From: Nocardioides albus
Lineage (GTDB): Bacteria > Actinomycetota > Actinomycetes > Propionibacteriales > Nocardioidaceae
DNA: 64,000 bases
NCBI RefSeq assembly: GCF_014648255.1
Contig: NZ_BMQT01000001.1
Span: 434,001-498,000 of the forward strand
Direction: 5' to 3'
Part shown: one piece after another, positions 10,014 to 17,281 of the stretch
Layout of the letters: each line of letters begins with the position of its first letter
Numbering within the stretch: the first letter of the stretch is position 1
Position numbers and translations under genes: made by a program
Notes under the pieces: model-generated
What the model saw: only the letters and a program-made list of their open reading frames with translations
Told to the model about the DNA's origin: nothing
Databases searched by the model: none

Positions 10014-10216
10014 CCGGAACGGACGTTCATTCACCTCGCCGTCCCGAACGAACATTCGTTCACCCCGCCGTCCCGAACGAACATTCATTCACCCCGCCCT
10101 CCCGAACGAACATTCATTCACCCCGCCCTCCCGAACGAACATTCATTCACCCCGCCCTCCCGAACGAACATTCATTCACCCCGCCGTCCCGAACGAACAT
10201 TCGTTCACGCCAGACA
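10014..10216. repeat. 29-bp tandem array of operator-like palindromes, seven units
   Basis: Units begin at 10043, 10072, 10101, 10130, 10159 and 10188 with an exact 29-bp period, plus a degenerate unit at about 10014. Each has a CCCGAACGAACATTC core. The outer complete units hold the perfect inverted repeat GAACGAA-CA-TTCGTTC; the inner ones have CATTC at the right half. Units abut with no variable spacer, so this is not a CRISPR. It fills much of the 407-bp gap between a TetR-like gene and tsaD. The rest of the gap holds a GGCCCCGTCCGCGCT triplet near 9929-9967 and no gene that can be supported. Confidence 0.9.
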
Positions 10217-10278
10217 CCACCCTCCCGCCGACCGAGCAGATGTCCGCCGGCCAACACTTGGCAGATCGTCGCGATCCG

Positions 10279-10923
10279 TCAGGCCGCGAGGCCGCGATCC
10301 CCAGGACCACGATCCTCACGATCACGATCCTCACGACCACGACCGTCAGCGCTGCTGCCTTGGTCATCGCTCAGCGCGGCGAAGGCCGCGGCCCAGAGGT
10401 CGTGCGCAACCCCGGTGTCGATCGGATCTGCGGAGCAGAGCGAGTCCCACAGCCCGCGAAGCAGGATCACCAGCCCGCTCGACTCGAAGTCGGTGAGCTC
10501 GCGGCCGATCGAGCTACGGAACCAGAACCTGACGTCGTGCCAGAGCTCTCGGACGGCCTCGCCGACGTCGTCGTTCGATCTCGCGAGCTCCTCGATCCCC
10601 AACCAGGCCCGCGCGAAGAACTTCTCGTCGGCGGTCGAGGGAAGATACCCGTCCCATCCTCGGTCGTTCACTCGCTGGGCGAGCTGCTCCCAGTAGATGC
10701 CGGCAAATCCCGAGGCCGCATGGGGCAGCATGCTCTCGTAACCGGCGAACCAGGTGTGCAGCGTCGACGAGCCCATGTTCGCTGCGTCGGCAACCACTCT
10801 GAGAGTGGGTGGACGCAGGCCGTCACGGCCGATCGTCCGCGCCAATGCGACACCAGCCGTCTGAGATTCGAACCTGTTGCGGTTGAAGGCCATGGCATTG
10901 ATCGCACCACAGACCACCGACAT
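10279..10923 (-). CDS. TetR-like transcriptional regulator embedded in the tsa cluster
   Basis: A 214-aa protein with an N-terminal helix-turn-helix, PTLRVVADAANMGSSTLHTW, and a TetR-like all-helical ligand domain (WLGIEELARSNDDVGEAVRE). The ATG at 10923 sits 1 nt after the rimI stop (TGAAATG), so it is cotranscribed and coupled. The C-terminal DRGREDRDREDRGPGD tail comes from a locally repetitive stretch and may not be folded. A regulator inside the tsa operon is unusual, and the palindrome array directly downstream is a plausible target. Both the regulatory role and the target are inferred. Confidence 0.7.
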   Translation of the reverse strand: MSVVCGAINAMAFNRNRFESQTAGVALARTIGRDGLRPPTLRVVADAANMGSSTLHTWFAGYESMLPHAASGFAGIYWEQLAQRVNDRGWDGYLPSTADEKFFARAWLGIEELARSNDDVGEAVRELWHDVRFWFRSSIGRELTDFESSGLVILLRGLWDSLCSADPIDTGVAHDLWAAAFAALSDDQGSSADGRGREDRDREDRGPGDRGLAA

Positions 10924-10924
10924 T

Positions 10925-11392
10925 TCAGCCAGAGGACGCAGCTGAGCCGGGCAGATCCATCGCCAGCACGATCCCCGTCGCCCCATCGCGGTAGTAGCGC
11001 TCGCGGCGGTCGATCTCGATGAATCCGGCCTGGTGATAGAACTCGAGGGCCGCGACGTTGTTCTCGCGCACCTCGAGAAGGAGGCGCTCGGCGCCTTCGC
11101 TCCGAGCAAGGTCGATCGAAGCGGTGAGAAGCGAACCACCGATGCCACGGCGGCGCTGCTGTTCGGCGGTCGCGATCCGTTGGAGCTCTGCGATCTCGTA
11201 GACCACGCTCACCAACGCATGCCCGACGACGGTTCCCGCATCATCTTCGGCCACCAGGATGCGGACCGTGGGCATCTTGCCCTCGATCGCCACCTGCAGA
11301 TACGCAGGCGTCCACGCGTCGTCGGGGAAAGCCTCGAGCTCGAGCGCGGCGATCTCGTCGACGTCGTCCGGGCCGGCCGAGCGTACGGTCAC
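10925..11392 (-). CDS. rimI: Ribosomal protein S18-alanine N-acetyltransferase RimI
   Basis: A 155-aa GNAT acetyltransferase. The acetyl-CoA loop is QQRRRGIGGSLL and the late strand is LLEVRENNVAALEFYHQAGF, followed by RERYYRDG, the usual RimI ending. In bacteria RimI acetylates the N-terminus of S18, and the gene is commonly found with tsaB. The GTG start overlaps the tsaB stop as GTGA. Confidence 0.93.
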   Translation of the reverse strand: MTVRSAGPDDVDEIAALELEAFPDDAWTPAYLQVAIEGKMPTVRILVAEDDAGTVVGHALVSVVYEIAELQRIATAEQQRRRGIGGSLLTASIDLARSEGAERLLLEVRENNVAALEFYHQAGFIEIDRRERYYRDGATGIVLAMDLPGSAASSG

Positions 11393-12063
11393 CTGGGGGT
11401 CACCGTCTTCTTGGACTGAGCAGCCTGATCCACCGCGTCGGGCCGGCGCAGATAGAGCGGCTCAGGGTCCATCAGCTCGATCCGCTCCTCGGCCACCGCC
11501 CGTGCCAGCCAACCCGCAGACGGACGTTGCGGCCCCAGCGGCGAGGGGAACGCGTCCGGATAGAGCAGAGCCCCCTCCCCGACCACCGGCACCGAGGTCG
11601 CCACCTCCGCCGGCCGGGCCACGACAGGCCCCTCGAGGCGAGCACCGTCGGGGCCATAGGAAGCCAGGTAGACCTCCTTGCGCCGCGCATCCGTCGCCAC
11701 AAAGAACGATCCGTCGGTGGTCGAGCTTGTCGAGACCACCCCGGACGACACAGCCTCCACCGCCAGCACATCCAACGAGCACGCCGCATAGACCGGGATC
11801 TCCAGCGCGAACCCGAGCGTCCGCGCCGTGACCAGCCCGACCCGCAGCCCGGTGAACGGTCCAGGCCCGGCTCCGACGGCGATGGCGGTCAGGTCCTGGC
11901 GTACGATCCCGGCCGCCGTCAGGACCTCGGAGATCAGCGGCGCGAGCTGCTCGCCATGCTTCATGGCACGGTCGGAGACCATCTCGGCGACGACGTCGTC
12001 GCCATCGTGGAGAGCCACGGTCACCTGTGGCGTGGCGGTGTCAAAAGCGAGAAGCACACTCAC
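11389..12063 (-). CDS. tsaB: t6A biosynthesis scaffold TsaB with an in-frame repeat-derived insertion
   Basis: A 224-aa ASKHA-fold partner of TsaD. LLAFDTATPQVTVAL and VGAGPGPFTGLRVGLVTART are family signatures. Residues about 106-118 (SSGVVSTSSTTDG) sit where the family has a short loop before FVATDARRKEVY, and they are encoded by the palindromic segment at 11716-11740. The GTG at 12063 is the start, 3 bp after the tsaE stop. Confidence 0.93.
   Translation of the reverse strand: MSVLLAFDTATPQVTVALHDGDDVVAEMVSDRAMKHGEQLAPLISEVLTAAGIVRQDLTAIAVGAGPGPFTGLRVGLVTARTLGFALEIPVYAACSLDVLAVEAVSSGVVSTSSTTDGSFFVATDARRKEVYLASYGPDGARLEGPVVARPAEVATSVPVVGEGALLYPDAFPSPLGPQRPSAGWLARAVAEERIELMDPEPLYLRRPDAVDQAAQSKKTVTPR
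11716..11740. repeat. Short palindromic repeat inside tsaB
   Basis: GGTGGTCGAGCTTGTCGAGACCACC, with GGTGGTC/GACCACC ends and a TCGAGCTTGTCGA centre. It resembles the CTCGACA core of family R1 and the segment within glmM near 21541-21575. The tsaB frame stays open through it. Confidence 0.6.
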
Positions 12064-12066
12064 AGC

Positions 12067-13026
12067 CTAGAGCGCGCTGAGGTCCACGCCGCGCCAGCGG
12101 GCCCCGACCGGGACGATCTCCACGCGTCGAGGATCCGCGCCGTCGGGCGCCTCGACCAGGTCCAGCGGAGCCTCGTCAGCCTCGGCACGCACGATCCGGA
12201 TCTCCAGCCGCGACTCGGAGAGCCCTTCGGCCAGGCCCTCACCCCACTCCACGACCGTGACCGCATCGTCGAGATCGGTGTCGAGATCGAGGTCGTCGAG
12301 CTCTTCGATCCCACCGAGTCGATAGGCGTCGACGTGGACGAGCTCTGGCCCGCCGACGGTCGAAGGATGCACCCGAGCGATCACGAAGGTCGGGGAGGTG
12401 ACCTCGCCACGTACGCCGAGCCCGGCACCGAGGCCCTTGGTGAAGGTGGTCTTGCCGGCACCGAGACCGCCGGAGAGGACGAGCACGTCCCCCGCGTCGA
12501 CCAGCGCGGCCACCCGTCGGCCCAGCTCGAACATGGCGTCGGCGTCGAGTGCCTCGACGACGTGCTCGTTCAGCGGACGACGGAGCCGGATCTCAGGTAC
12601 CGCCCGGGATTGCTCGCGGCCCCGCTCGCGCCTGAAGCCTTGCCGCTCCCAGAACCGCAACGTCTCCGGAAGCTCCTCGCGCGCGATCACCGCAAGGTCG
12701 CCGAAACCCTCCGCACGCGCGACTCCGGCGGCGTACGTCACCATCTTGTGCGCCACCCCATGACCCTGCTGATCAGGTAGAACAGCGAACCGGCGCAGCC
12801 ACATCGTCAAGTCCGCGGGGTCCATGAGAACGGCCCCGACAGCGACACCGTCCAACCGCGCCAGCACGCCCCCGAACCCGGCGAGGCGCTCCTTCATCGA
12901 TCCCTCGGTCTCGCCGAGCGCCTCAGCCGGCGGGTCCAACGGCGGGCGGGCCGAGAAGGCAGCCCGGACGATACCGAGCACCTCGGCCGCAGCCTCCGGC
13001 CCGACCCGCTCGAAGACGAGCGTCAT
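12067..13026 (-). CDS. tsaE: GNAT acetyltransferase-TsaE fusion protein
   Basis: A 319-aa two-domain protein; stand-alone TsaE is usually about 150 aa. Residues 1-150 form a GNAT domain (WLRRFAVLPDQQGHGVAHKM acetyl-CoA loop, then RFWERQGFRRER). Residues 155-319 are TsaE, the ATPase of t6A synthesis, with Walker A GGLGAGKTTFTKGLG and the downstream SPTFVI and VDAYRLGG motifs. The ATG at 13026 overlaps the alpha/beta-hydrolase stop (ATGA), and the frame is continuous, so this is a true fusion. The substrate of the GNAT half is unknown. Confidence 0.9.
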   Translation of the reverse strand: MTLVFERVGPEAAAEVLGIVRAAFSARPPLDPPAEALGETEGSMKERLAGFGGVLARLDGVAVGAVLMDPADLTMWLRRFAVLPDQQGHGVAHKMVTYAAGVARAEGFGDLAVIAREELPETLRFWERQGFRRERGREQSRAVPEIRLRRPLNEHVVEALDADAMFELGRRVAALVDAGDVLVLSGGLGAGKTTFTKGLGAGLGVRGEVTSPTFVIARVHPSTVGGPELVHVDAYRLGGIEELDDLDLDTDLDDAVTVVEWGEGLAEGLSESRLEIRIVRAEADEAPLDLVEAPDGADPRRVEIVPVGARWRGVDLSAL

Positions 13027-14111
13027 GCCGAAGCCGCATCCCGGGTCGCCGAGGCCAGCAGCTGATCGAGCTCGGCGTTGACCTGACCGTGCCTCTCGAG
13101 GATGACCATGTGCCCGGCCTTCTCGCACTCGACCAGCCGCGACCCGGGAATGTAGGAGTGCAGCTTGCGGCTGTGACCGATCCCGGTGAGTCGGTCGGCG
13201 GTGCCGCAGATGATCGTGGTCGGCACCCGCCCCATCGCGGCGACGCTCGAGAACTTGTCCAGCGCGCGGAAGCTCGGGAAGAACTCTGCGACGACCTCGA
13301 ACGGCGTCTGCGAGAGCAGTCCGTCGACGAACTGGACGTACGTCTCGGGCACCTCGTCCCCGAAGGCGAACACGTCGGTGAACACGGTCGCCACCGAGGC
13401 CCCCATGGCGCGGAACCGGTCGACGATCCCATGCCCCCTCGCGAGCGTCCTGATGGTGCGGTTGGCGATCCCGCCGGACAGCTTGGCCGGAAGCACCGGG
13501 ATCAACAGCCGGCTCGGGTCCAGGCCACCTGCGGTCGTCGAGATCAGGGCGACGCCGATGATTCGGCCGCCCTCGTCGTAGGGAGCGAAGAGCTCGGGAT
13601 GGTCCTCGGCGAGCGCGGCGATGGTCATCCCACCCATCGAGTGGCCGACCAGGATCACCGGCCCCTCCGGCACCACCGCGTCCAGCACCCGGAGCAGATC
13701 GTCACCGAGCTGGTCGATGGTGGCGTTGCCGAGCGAGGACCGGCCGCTGCGACCGTGGCTGCGCTGGTCGTAGAAGACCGACCGCACCAGACCGCGGTAC
13801 GCCGCCCGCTGGAAGTGCCAGCAGTCGAGGTTGAGGCAGTAGCCGTGGACGAAGACGAGCGTCACCTCGCTCGACCCGCCGTTGTGAGCCGGGTCGACCT
13901 CGTCGACCTCGACGTGAAGAGGTACGCCGTCGGCGGTCACCACGGTGACCGGGCACGATCGCAGCGTGCCGAGCGGAGTCCGGTCCGTGGGGCGTTCCTC
14001 GATCGCGCGACGGCGCTTCTTGACCACCATCGCGCCCCGCGCGGCAGCGGCCACCGCCGCCGCTCCCAACGTCCCGGCCGCGATCTGGCCGACTCGTGTT
14101 GCGATGCTCAT
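13023..14111 (-). CDS. Alpha/beta hydrolase, membrane-anchored
   Basis: A 362-aa protein with an N-terminal hydrophobic segment (residues 11-30) followed by KKRRR. The hydrolase fold shows VTLVFVHGYCLN (oxyanion strand), FYDQRSHGRS and the nucleophile elbow GHSMGG (Ser158), with a late GTADRL and GHMVILE supplying the likely Asp and His. Such genes are routinely found between alr and tsaE in actinobacteria. The substrate is unknown. Its ATG overlaps the alr stop (ATGA). Confidence 0.88.
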   Translation of the reverse strand: MSIATRVGQIAAGTLGAAAVAAAARGAMVVKKRRRAIEERPTDRTPLGTLRSCPVTVVTADGVPLHVEVDEVDPAHNGGSSEVTLVFVHGYCLNLDCWHFQRAAYRGLVRSVFYDQRSHGRSGRSSLGNATIDQLGDDLLRVLDAVVPEGPVILVGHSMGGMTIAALAEDHPELFAPYDEGGRIIGVALISTTAGGLDPSRLLIPVLPAKLSGGIANRTIRTLARGHGIVDRFRAMGASVATVFTDVFAFGDEVPETYVQFVDGLLSQTPFEVVAEFFPSFRALDKFSSVAAMGRVPTTIICGTADRLTGIGHSRKLHSYIPGSRLVECEKAGHMVILERHGQVNAELDQLLASATRDAASA

Positions 14112-15286
14112 TGGTCGCCTTCCTGCTCGCTGTCGACGTAACGCCGCTTCATCCGCCCGCCGATCCGGGTGACGATCTCGTAGGCGATGGTCTCGCTCGC
14201 CTCGGCCCAGTCCTGGGCGGTCGGTTCACCGTCGGCGCCGGTCCCCCACAGGACCACCTCGGCACCCGGCTCGATCGAGGTGTCGTCGCCGAGGTCGACC
14301 ATGATCTGGTCCATGCAGACGGTGCCACGTACGGGCCGCTGCACCCCACCGACCCACACCGACGCCCGGTTTCCGGCGCGGCGCTGGATGCCCTCGGCGT
14401 AGCCGACCGGGATCAGCCCCACCGTCGTCGGCTCCTCGGCCACCCAGGTGTGGTTGTAGGAGACGCCAGCGCCGGCGTCGATCCGCTTCACCAGCGCCAG
14501 CTCGGCCCGCACGGTCATCGCCGGAACGAGCCCGAGCTCCGCCCACGGCGATCCATCGACGCCGGGCGCAGGGTCGATGCCGTACGTCGCGACCCCGACC
14601 CGCACCAGATCCAGCCGCGCGCTGGGACGCAGCAGCGCTCCCGCGGAGTTGGCGAGGTGGCGTACCTCGGGCCGCAGGCCCGCTTGCTCGGCGATCGTGA
14701 CCGCCTCGGCGAAGACCTTCTCCTGGAGTGCGCTGGCCGGATCCGCGGGATCCTCCCCGGATGCGAAGTGCGACCAGATCCCGGTGACGCGGAGCGCCCC
14801 TTCGGCCTCGAGGATGCGCGCCAGCGCGACCAGGTTCGACCAGTCCGCGAACGCCGCGCCGCCCCGGGAGAGCCCGGTGTCGACCTTGAGCTGCACCCGC
14901 GGCGTACGTCCCAGGGCGTCGCCGGCCGCGGCGAACTTCTCCAGGTCGGTGACGGTGTAGGCGGTGACGTCGATGTCTGCGGCCACGAGGTCCTCGACGG
15001 GCTCGCTGGGCATGATCAACCACGCCAGCAACCGACCCTGGTCGCCGGCCGCACGCAACGCGAGTGCCTCGTCGGCAGAGGCCACCCCGAGCCAGTCCGC
15101 GCCGCCCTCACGGGCCGCCCGCGCGGCCTCGACCAGGCCGTGCCCGTAGCCGTCGGCCTTGACGACCGTCATGATCGGCGTACGCAGATATTCCCTCAGC
15201 CGCGAGACGTTGTGTCGGATCGCGGCGAGGTCGATGACGATCTCGGCTCGCCGCAGCGGAGCCCGAGTCGCTGGCCTCGGTGACAT
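14108..15286 (-). CDS. alr: Alanine racemase
   Basis: A 392-aa PLP enzyme giving D-alanine for peptidoglycan. AEIVIDLAAIRHNV precedes the PLP lysine block VVKADGYGHG; GIWSHFASGED and the catalytic tyrosine region GAGVSYNHTW follow, then PVRGTVCMDQIMVDLG. The ATG at 15286 places the family start correctly. It heads the run alr-hydrolase-tsaE-tsaB-rimI-TetR, joined mostly by 4-bp overlaps. Confidence 0.96.
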   Translation of the reverse strand: MSPRPATRAPLRRAEIVIDLAAIRHNVSRLREYLRTPIMTVVKADGYGHGLVEAARAAREGGADWLGVASADEALALRAAGDQGRLLAWLIMPSEPVEDLVAADIDVTAYTVTDLEKFAAAGDALGRTPRVQLKVDTGLSRGGAAFADWSNLVALARILEAEGALRVTGIWSHFASGEDPADPASALQEKVFAEAVTIAEQAGLRPEVRHLANSAGALLRPSARLDLVRVGVATYGIDPAPGVDGSPWAELGLVPAMTVRAELALVKRIDAGAGVSYNHTWVAEEPTTVGLIPVGYAEGIQRRAGNRASVWVGGVQRPVRGTVCMDQIMVDLGDDTSIEPGAEVVLWGTGADGEPTAQDWAEASETIAYEIVTRIGGRMKRRYVDSEQEGDQ

Positions 15287-15315
15287 GGTGTCAAGGGTAG
15301 TTCGTGCGCAGCGCT

Positions 15316-16818
15316 CTATCGGGAAGGGGGCGAGACAGCAGGAAGGGATCGGATGACGGCTGGTATCGCGGCAGCGACTCCGCTCGCAGTGACCGGTCCA
15401 CCCGCGCTCGCCAGCGTCGCAGCCGCGCCGTGCAGCCAGGCCCCTGCCGAGGCGGCGTCGATGGGGGCGAGCCCGGCAGCGAGCAGCGAGCCGATCAGCC
15501 CGCCGAGCACGTCCCCGGACCCGGCGGTGGCGAGCCATGAGGTTCCGGTCGTGTTGACCCGTACCGGCGTGTCGGGGTCGGGTGAGGCGATCGTGGTACG
15601 CCGCCCCTTGAGCAGCACCACGGCGTCGAACCGCTTGGCCGCGAGCCGCGCATAGTGCAGCGGACGCGCTTCGATGTCGCCGCGGTCCTCGCGGATCAGC
15701 GCCGCCAGCTCGCCTGCGTGCGGCGTCAGGATCGCGGGCACACCGAGCGGCCCGGTCAGCGGACGCAGGCTGTCGGCGTCGATGACCAGCGGTACGCCGC
15801 TGGCCCGCGCGAACGCGAGCGCACTGTTGGCACCGTCGGCGCTGCCGGAGCCGACCACCCAAGCCTGCGCCTGGCCGTCGCCGACGACCTCCGGGTGGAG
15901 CCGTTTGACCCACTCCGAGGCGGTGCCGACGTAGCGCACCATCCCGGCGAGCCCGGTGTTGGCGCCGGAGACGGCCAGCAGCGCAGCGCCGGGATAGGTG
16001 GCGCTGCCGACCCGCAGCCCGACCACGCCGCGGCTGTACTTGTGCACGTCGGGCGCCGGTCGCGGCATCAAGGCGGCCACATCGACGGCCTCGAGGCTCT
16101 CGATGATCGGCGCCGGCAGCTCGAGCCCGATGTCGACCAGCCGCACCGTGCCGCACGCGGAGGCCGCCGGGTCGAGCAGATGACACGGCTTGTAGGTGCC
16201 GAAAGAGACGGTCAGGTCCGCGCTCACGTGAGCTCCGTCGATCTCCCCGGTATCGACGCAGACCCCGCTCGGCGTGTCGACCGCGACCACAGGAACCCCG
16301 GCGAGCCCCTCCAGCGCCGCCTCGGCCTCCGGGCGCAGGCCTGGCTTCCCGCCGATCCCCACGATCCCGTCGATCACGACATCAACCGTGTTGGTCTCGA
16401 CACGGGCTCGCTGGCGCTCGCCCGGCTCGACCAGCGTTGCGTCGGCTCGACGAGCGGCGCCCCCGTCGGTCGAGCCGGTTTCGTGAGGTACGAACGAACC
16501 CGTGTCGAGACCAACACAGTGCCCTCCCGCCGCCCTCAACGCCGCCACCCCGCCCGCATGCGCCCGGTCCGACAGCAACCACGCCTCGACCCATGCCCCA
16601 CGACGCGCGAGCAGCGCCCCGGCGTACAGCGCATCTCCGCCGTTGTCCCCGCTCCCGACGAGCAGCACGACCCGTTTCCCATAGGCGCCGCCCAAGTGAT
16701 CGATGACCGCGTAGGCCAGTCCGGCGGCCGCACGCTGCATCAGGGCGCCTTCGGGCAGGCTCGCCATCAAGGCTCTCTCTGCTGCTCTGACCTGCTCAAC
16801 CGAGTGCGCACGCCGCAT
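15316..16818 (-). CDS. nnrD: Bifunctional NAD(P)HX epimerase/dehydratase with in-frame repeat insertion
   Basis: A 500-aa repair enzyme for hydrated NAD(P)H. The N-terminal YjeF_N epimerase has VVLLVGSGDNGGDALYAG and VVAVDTPSGVCVDTG. The C-terminal ADP-dependent dehydratase has LTPHAGELAAL, VLLKGRRTTIA and TAGSGDVLGGLIGSL. Residues about 101-145 replace a short loop before VVIDGIVGIGG and are encoded by repeat family R1 (16388-16517), which kept the frame. Whether the epimerase half still folds is unknown. Confidence 0.93.
   Translation of the reverse strand: MRRAHSVEQVRAAERALMASLPEGALMQRAAAGLAYAVIDHLGGAYGKRVVLLVGSGDNGGDALYAGALLARRGAWVEAWLLSDRAHAGGVAALRAAGGHCVGLDTGSFVPHETGSTDGGAARRADATLVEPGERQRARVETNTVDVVIDGIVGIGGKPGLRPEAEAALEGLAGVPVVAVDTPSGVCVDTGEIDGAHVSADLTVSFGTYKPCHLLDPAASACGTVRLVDIGLELPAPIIESLEAVDVAALMPRPAPDVHKYSRGVVGLRVGSATYPGAALLAVSGANTGLAGMVRYVGTASEWVKRLHPEVVGDGQAQAWVVGSGSADGANSALAFARASGVPLVIDADSLRPLTGPLGVPAILTPHAGELAALIREDRGDIEARPLHYARLAAKRFDAVVLLKGRRTTIASPDPDTPVRVNTTGTSWLATAGSGDVLGGLIGSLLAAGLAPIDAASAGAWLHGAAATLASAGGPVTASGVAAAIPAVIRSLPAVSPPSR
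16388..16517. repeat. Dispersed palindromic repeat family R1, copy b (inside nnrD)
   Basis: Outer arms GTGTTGGTCTCGACAC (16388-16403) and GTGTCGAGACCAACAC (16502-16517) are perfectly inverted. Inner GGCTCGACC/GGTCGAGCC segments lie between them. The nnrD frame reads ...RVETNTV at one edge, just as the permease reads ...RVEINTV, so both insertions use the same frame and orientation. Confidence 0.88.
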
Positions 16819-16857
16819 GCGACCAAGCCTACGCGTCCCGGCCCTGGACCGGACGGG

Positions 16858-16917
16858 CCGAAGGGCTCGATCCAACACCGAAGGGCTCGATCAAGCGCCG
16901 AAGGGCTCGATCAAGCC
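16858..16917. repeat. 20-bp tandem triplet upstream of acpS stop
   Basis: Three consecutive 20-bp units with the core CCGAAGGGCTCGATC at 16858, 16878 and 16898. They fill the space between the nnrD start (16818) and the acpS stop (16921). No hairpin is obvious. Confidence 0.8.
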
Positions 16918-16920
16918 CTG

Positions 16921-17274
16921 TCAGTCCTCCAGGACGACCATGGCCGAGGCGATCCCGGCATCGTGGGAGAGCGAGAGATGGACGGTGACGACCCCGAGCT
17001 TCGTGGCCTGCGCCAGCACCGTGCCCCGGAGCTCGAACCGCGGCTGCCCGGACGACTCCGAGACCACCTCGGCGTCGTGCCACTCCATCCCCTGCGGGGC
17101 ACCGAGCGCTTTGGCGAGCGCTTCCTTCGCGGCGAACCTGGCGGCCAGCGACGCCATCGGCTTGGTCGCCTCAGCGGGAGTGAACAGGCGCTCGCGCAGC
17201 CGCGGCGTACGCTCCAGCGACTCCTCGAAGCGTCCGAGGTCGCAGACGTCGATCCCGACTCCGATCACAGCCAT
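16921..17274 (-). CDS. acpS: Holo-[acyl-carrier-protein] synthase
   Basis: A 117-aa 4'-phosphopantetheinyl transferase that activates acyl carrier protein. [20 protein letters not shown] holds the first metal-binding Asp, and [17 protein letters not shown] the second metal ligand and CoA contacts; [14 protein letters not shown] closes the domain. Length and architecture are standard. It lies 7 bp downstream of glmS and is cotranscribed with it. Confidence 0.95.
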   Translation of the reverse strand: MAVIGVGIDVCDLGRFEESLERTPRLRERLFTPAEATKPMASLAARFAAKEALAKALGAPQGMEWHDAEVVSESSGQPRFELRGTVLAQATKLGVVTVHLSLSHDAGIASAMVVLED

Positions 17275-17281
17275 CAGCGCA

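Noticed and set aside
10014..10216. Possible CRISPR array
   Set aside because: The 29-bp units abut directly with no unique spacers and no cas genes are present; it is a tandem repeat.
14108..16186. Extension of alanine racemase to 692 residues
   Set aside because: The N-terminal part is out-of-frame nnrD sequence; the real start is the ATG at 15286.
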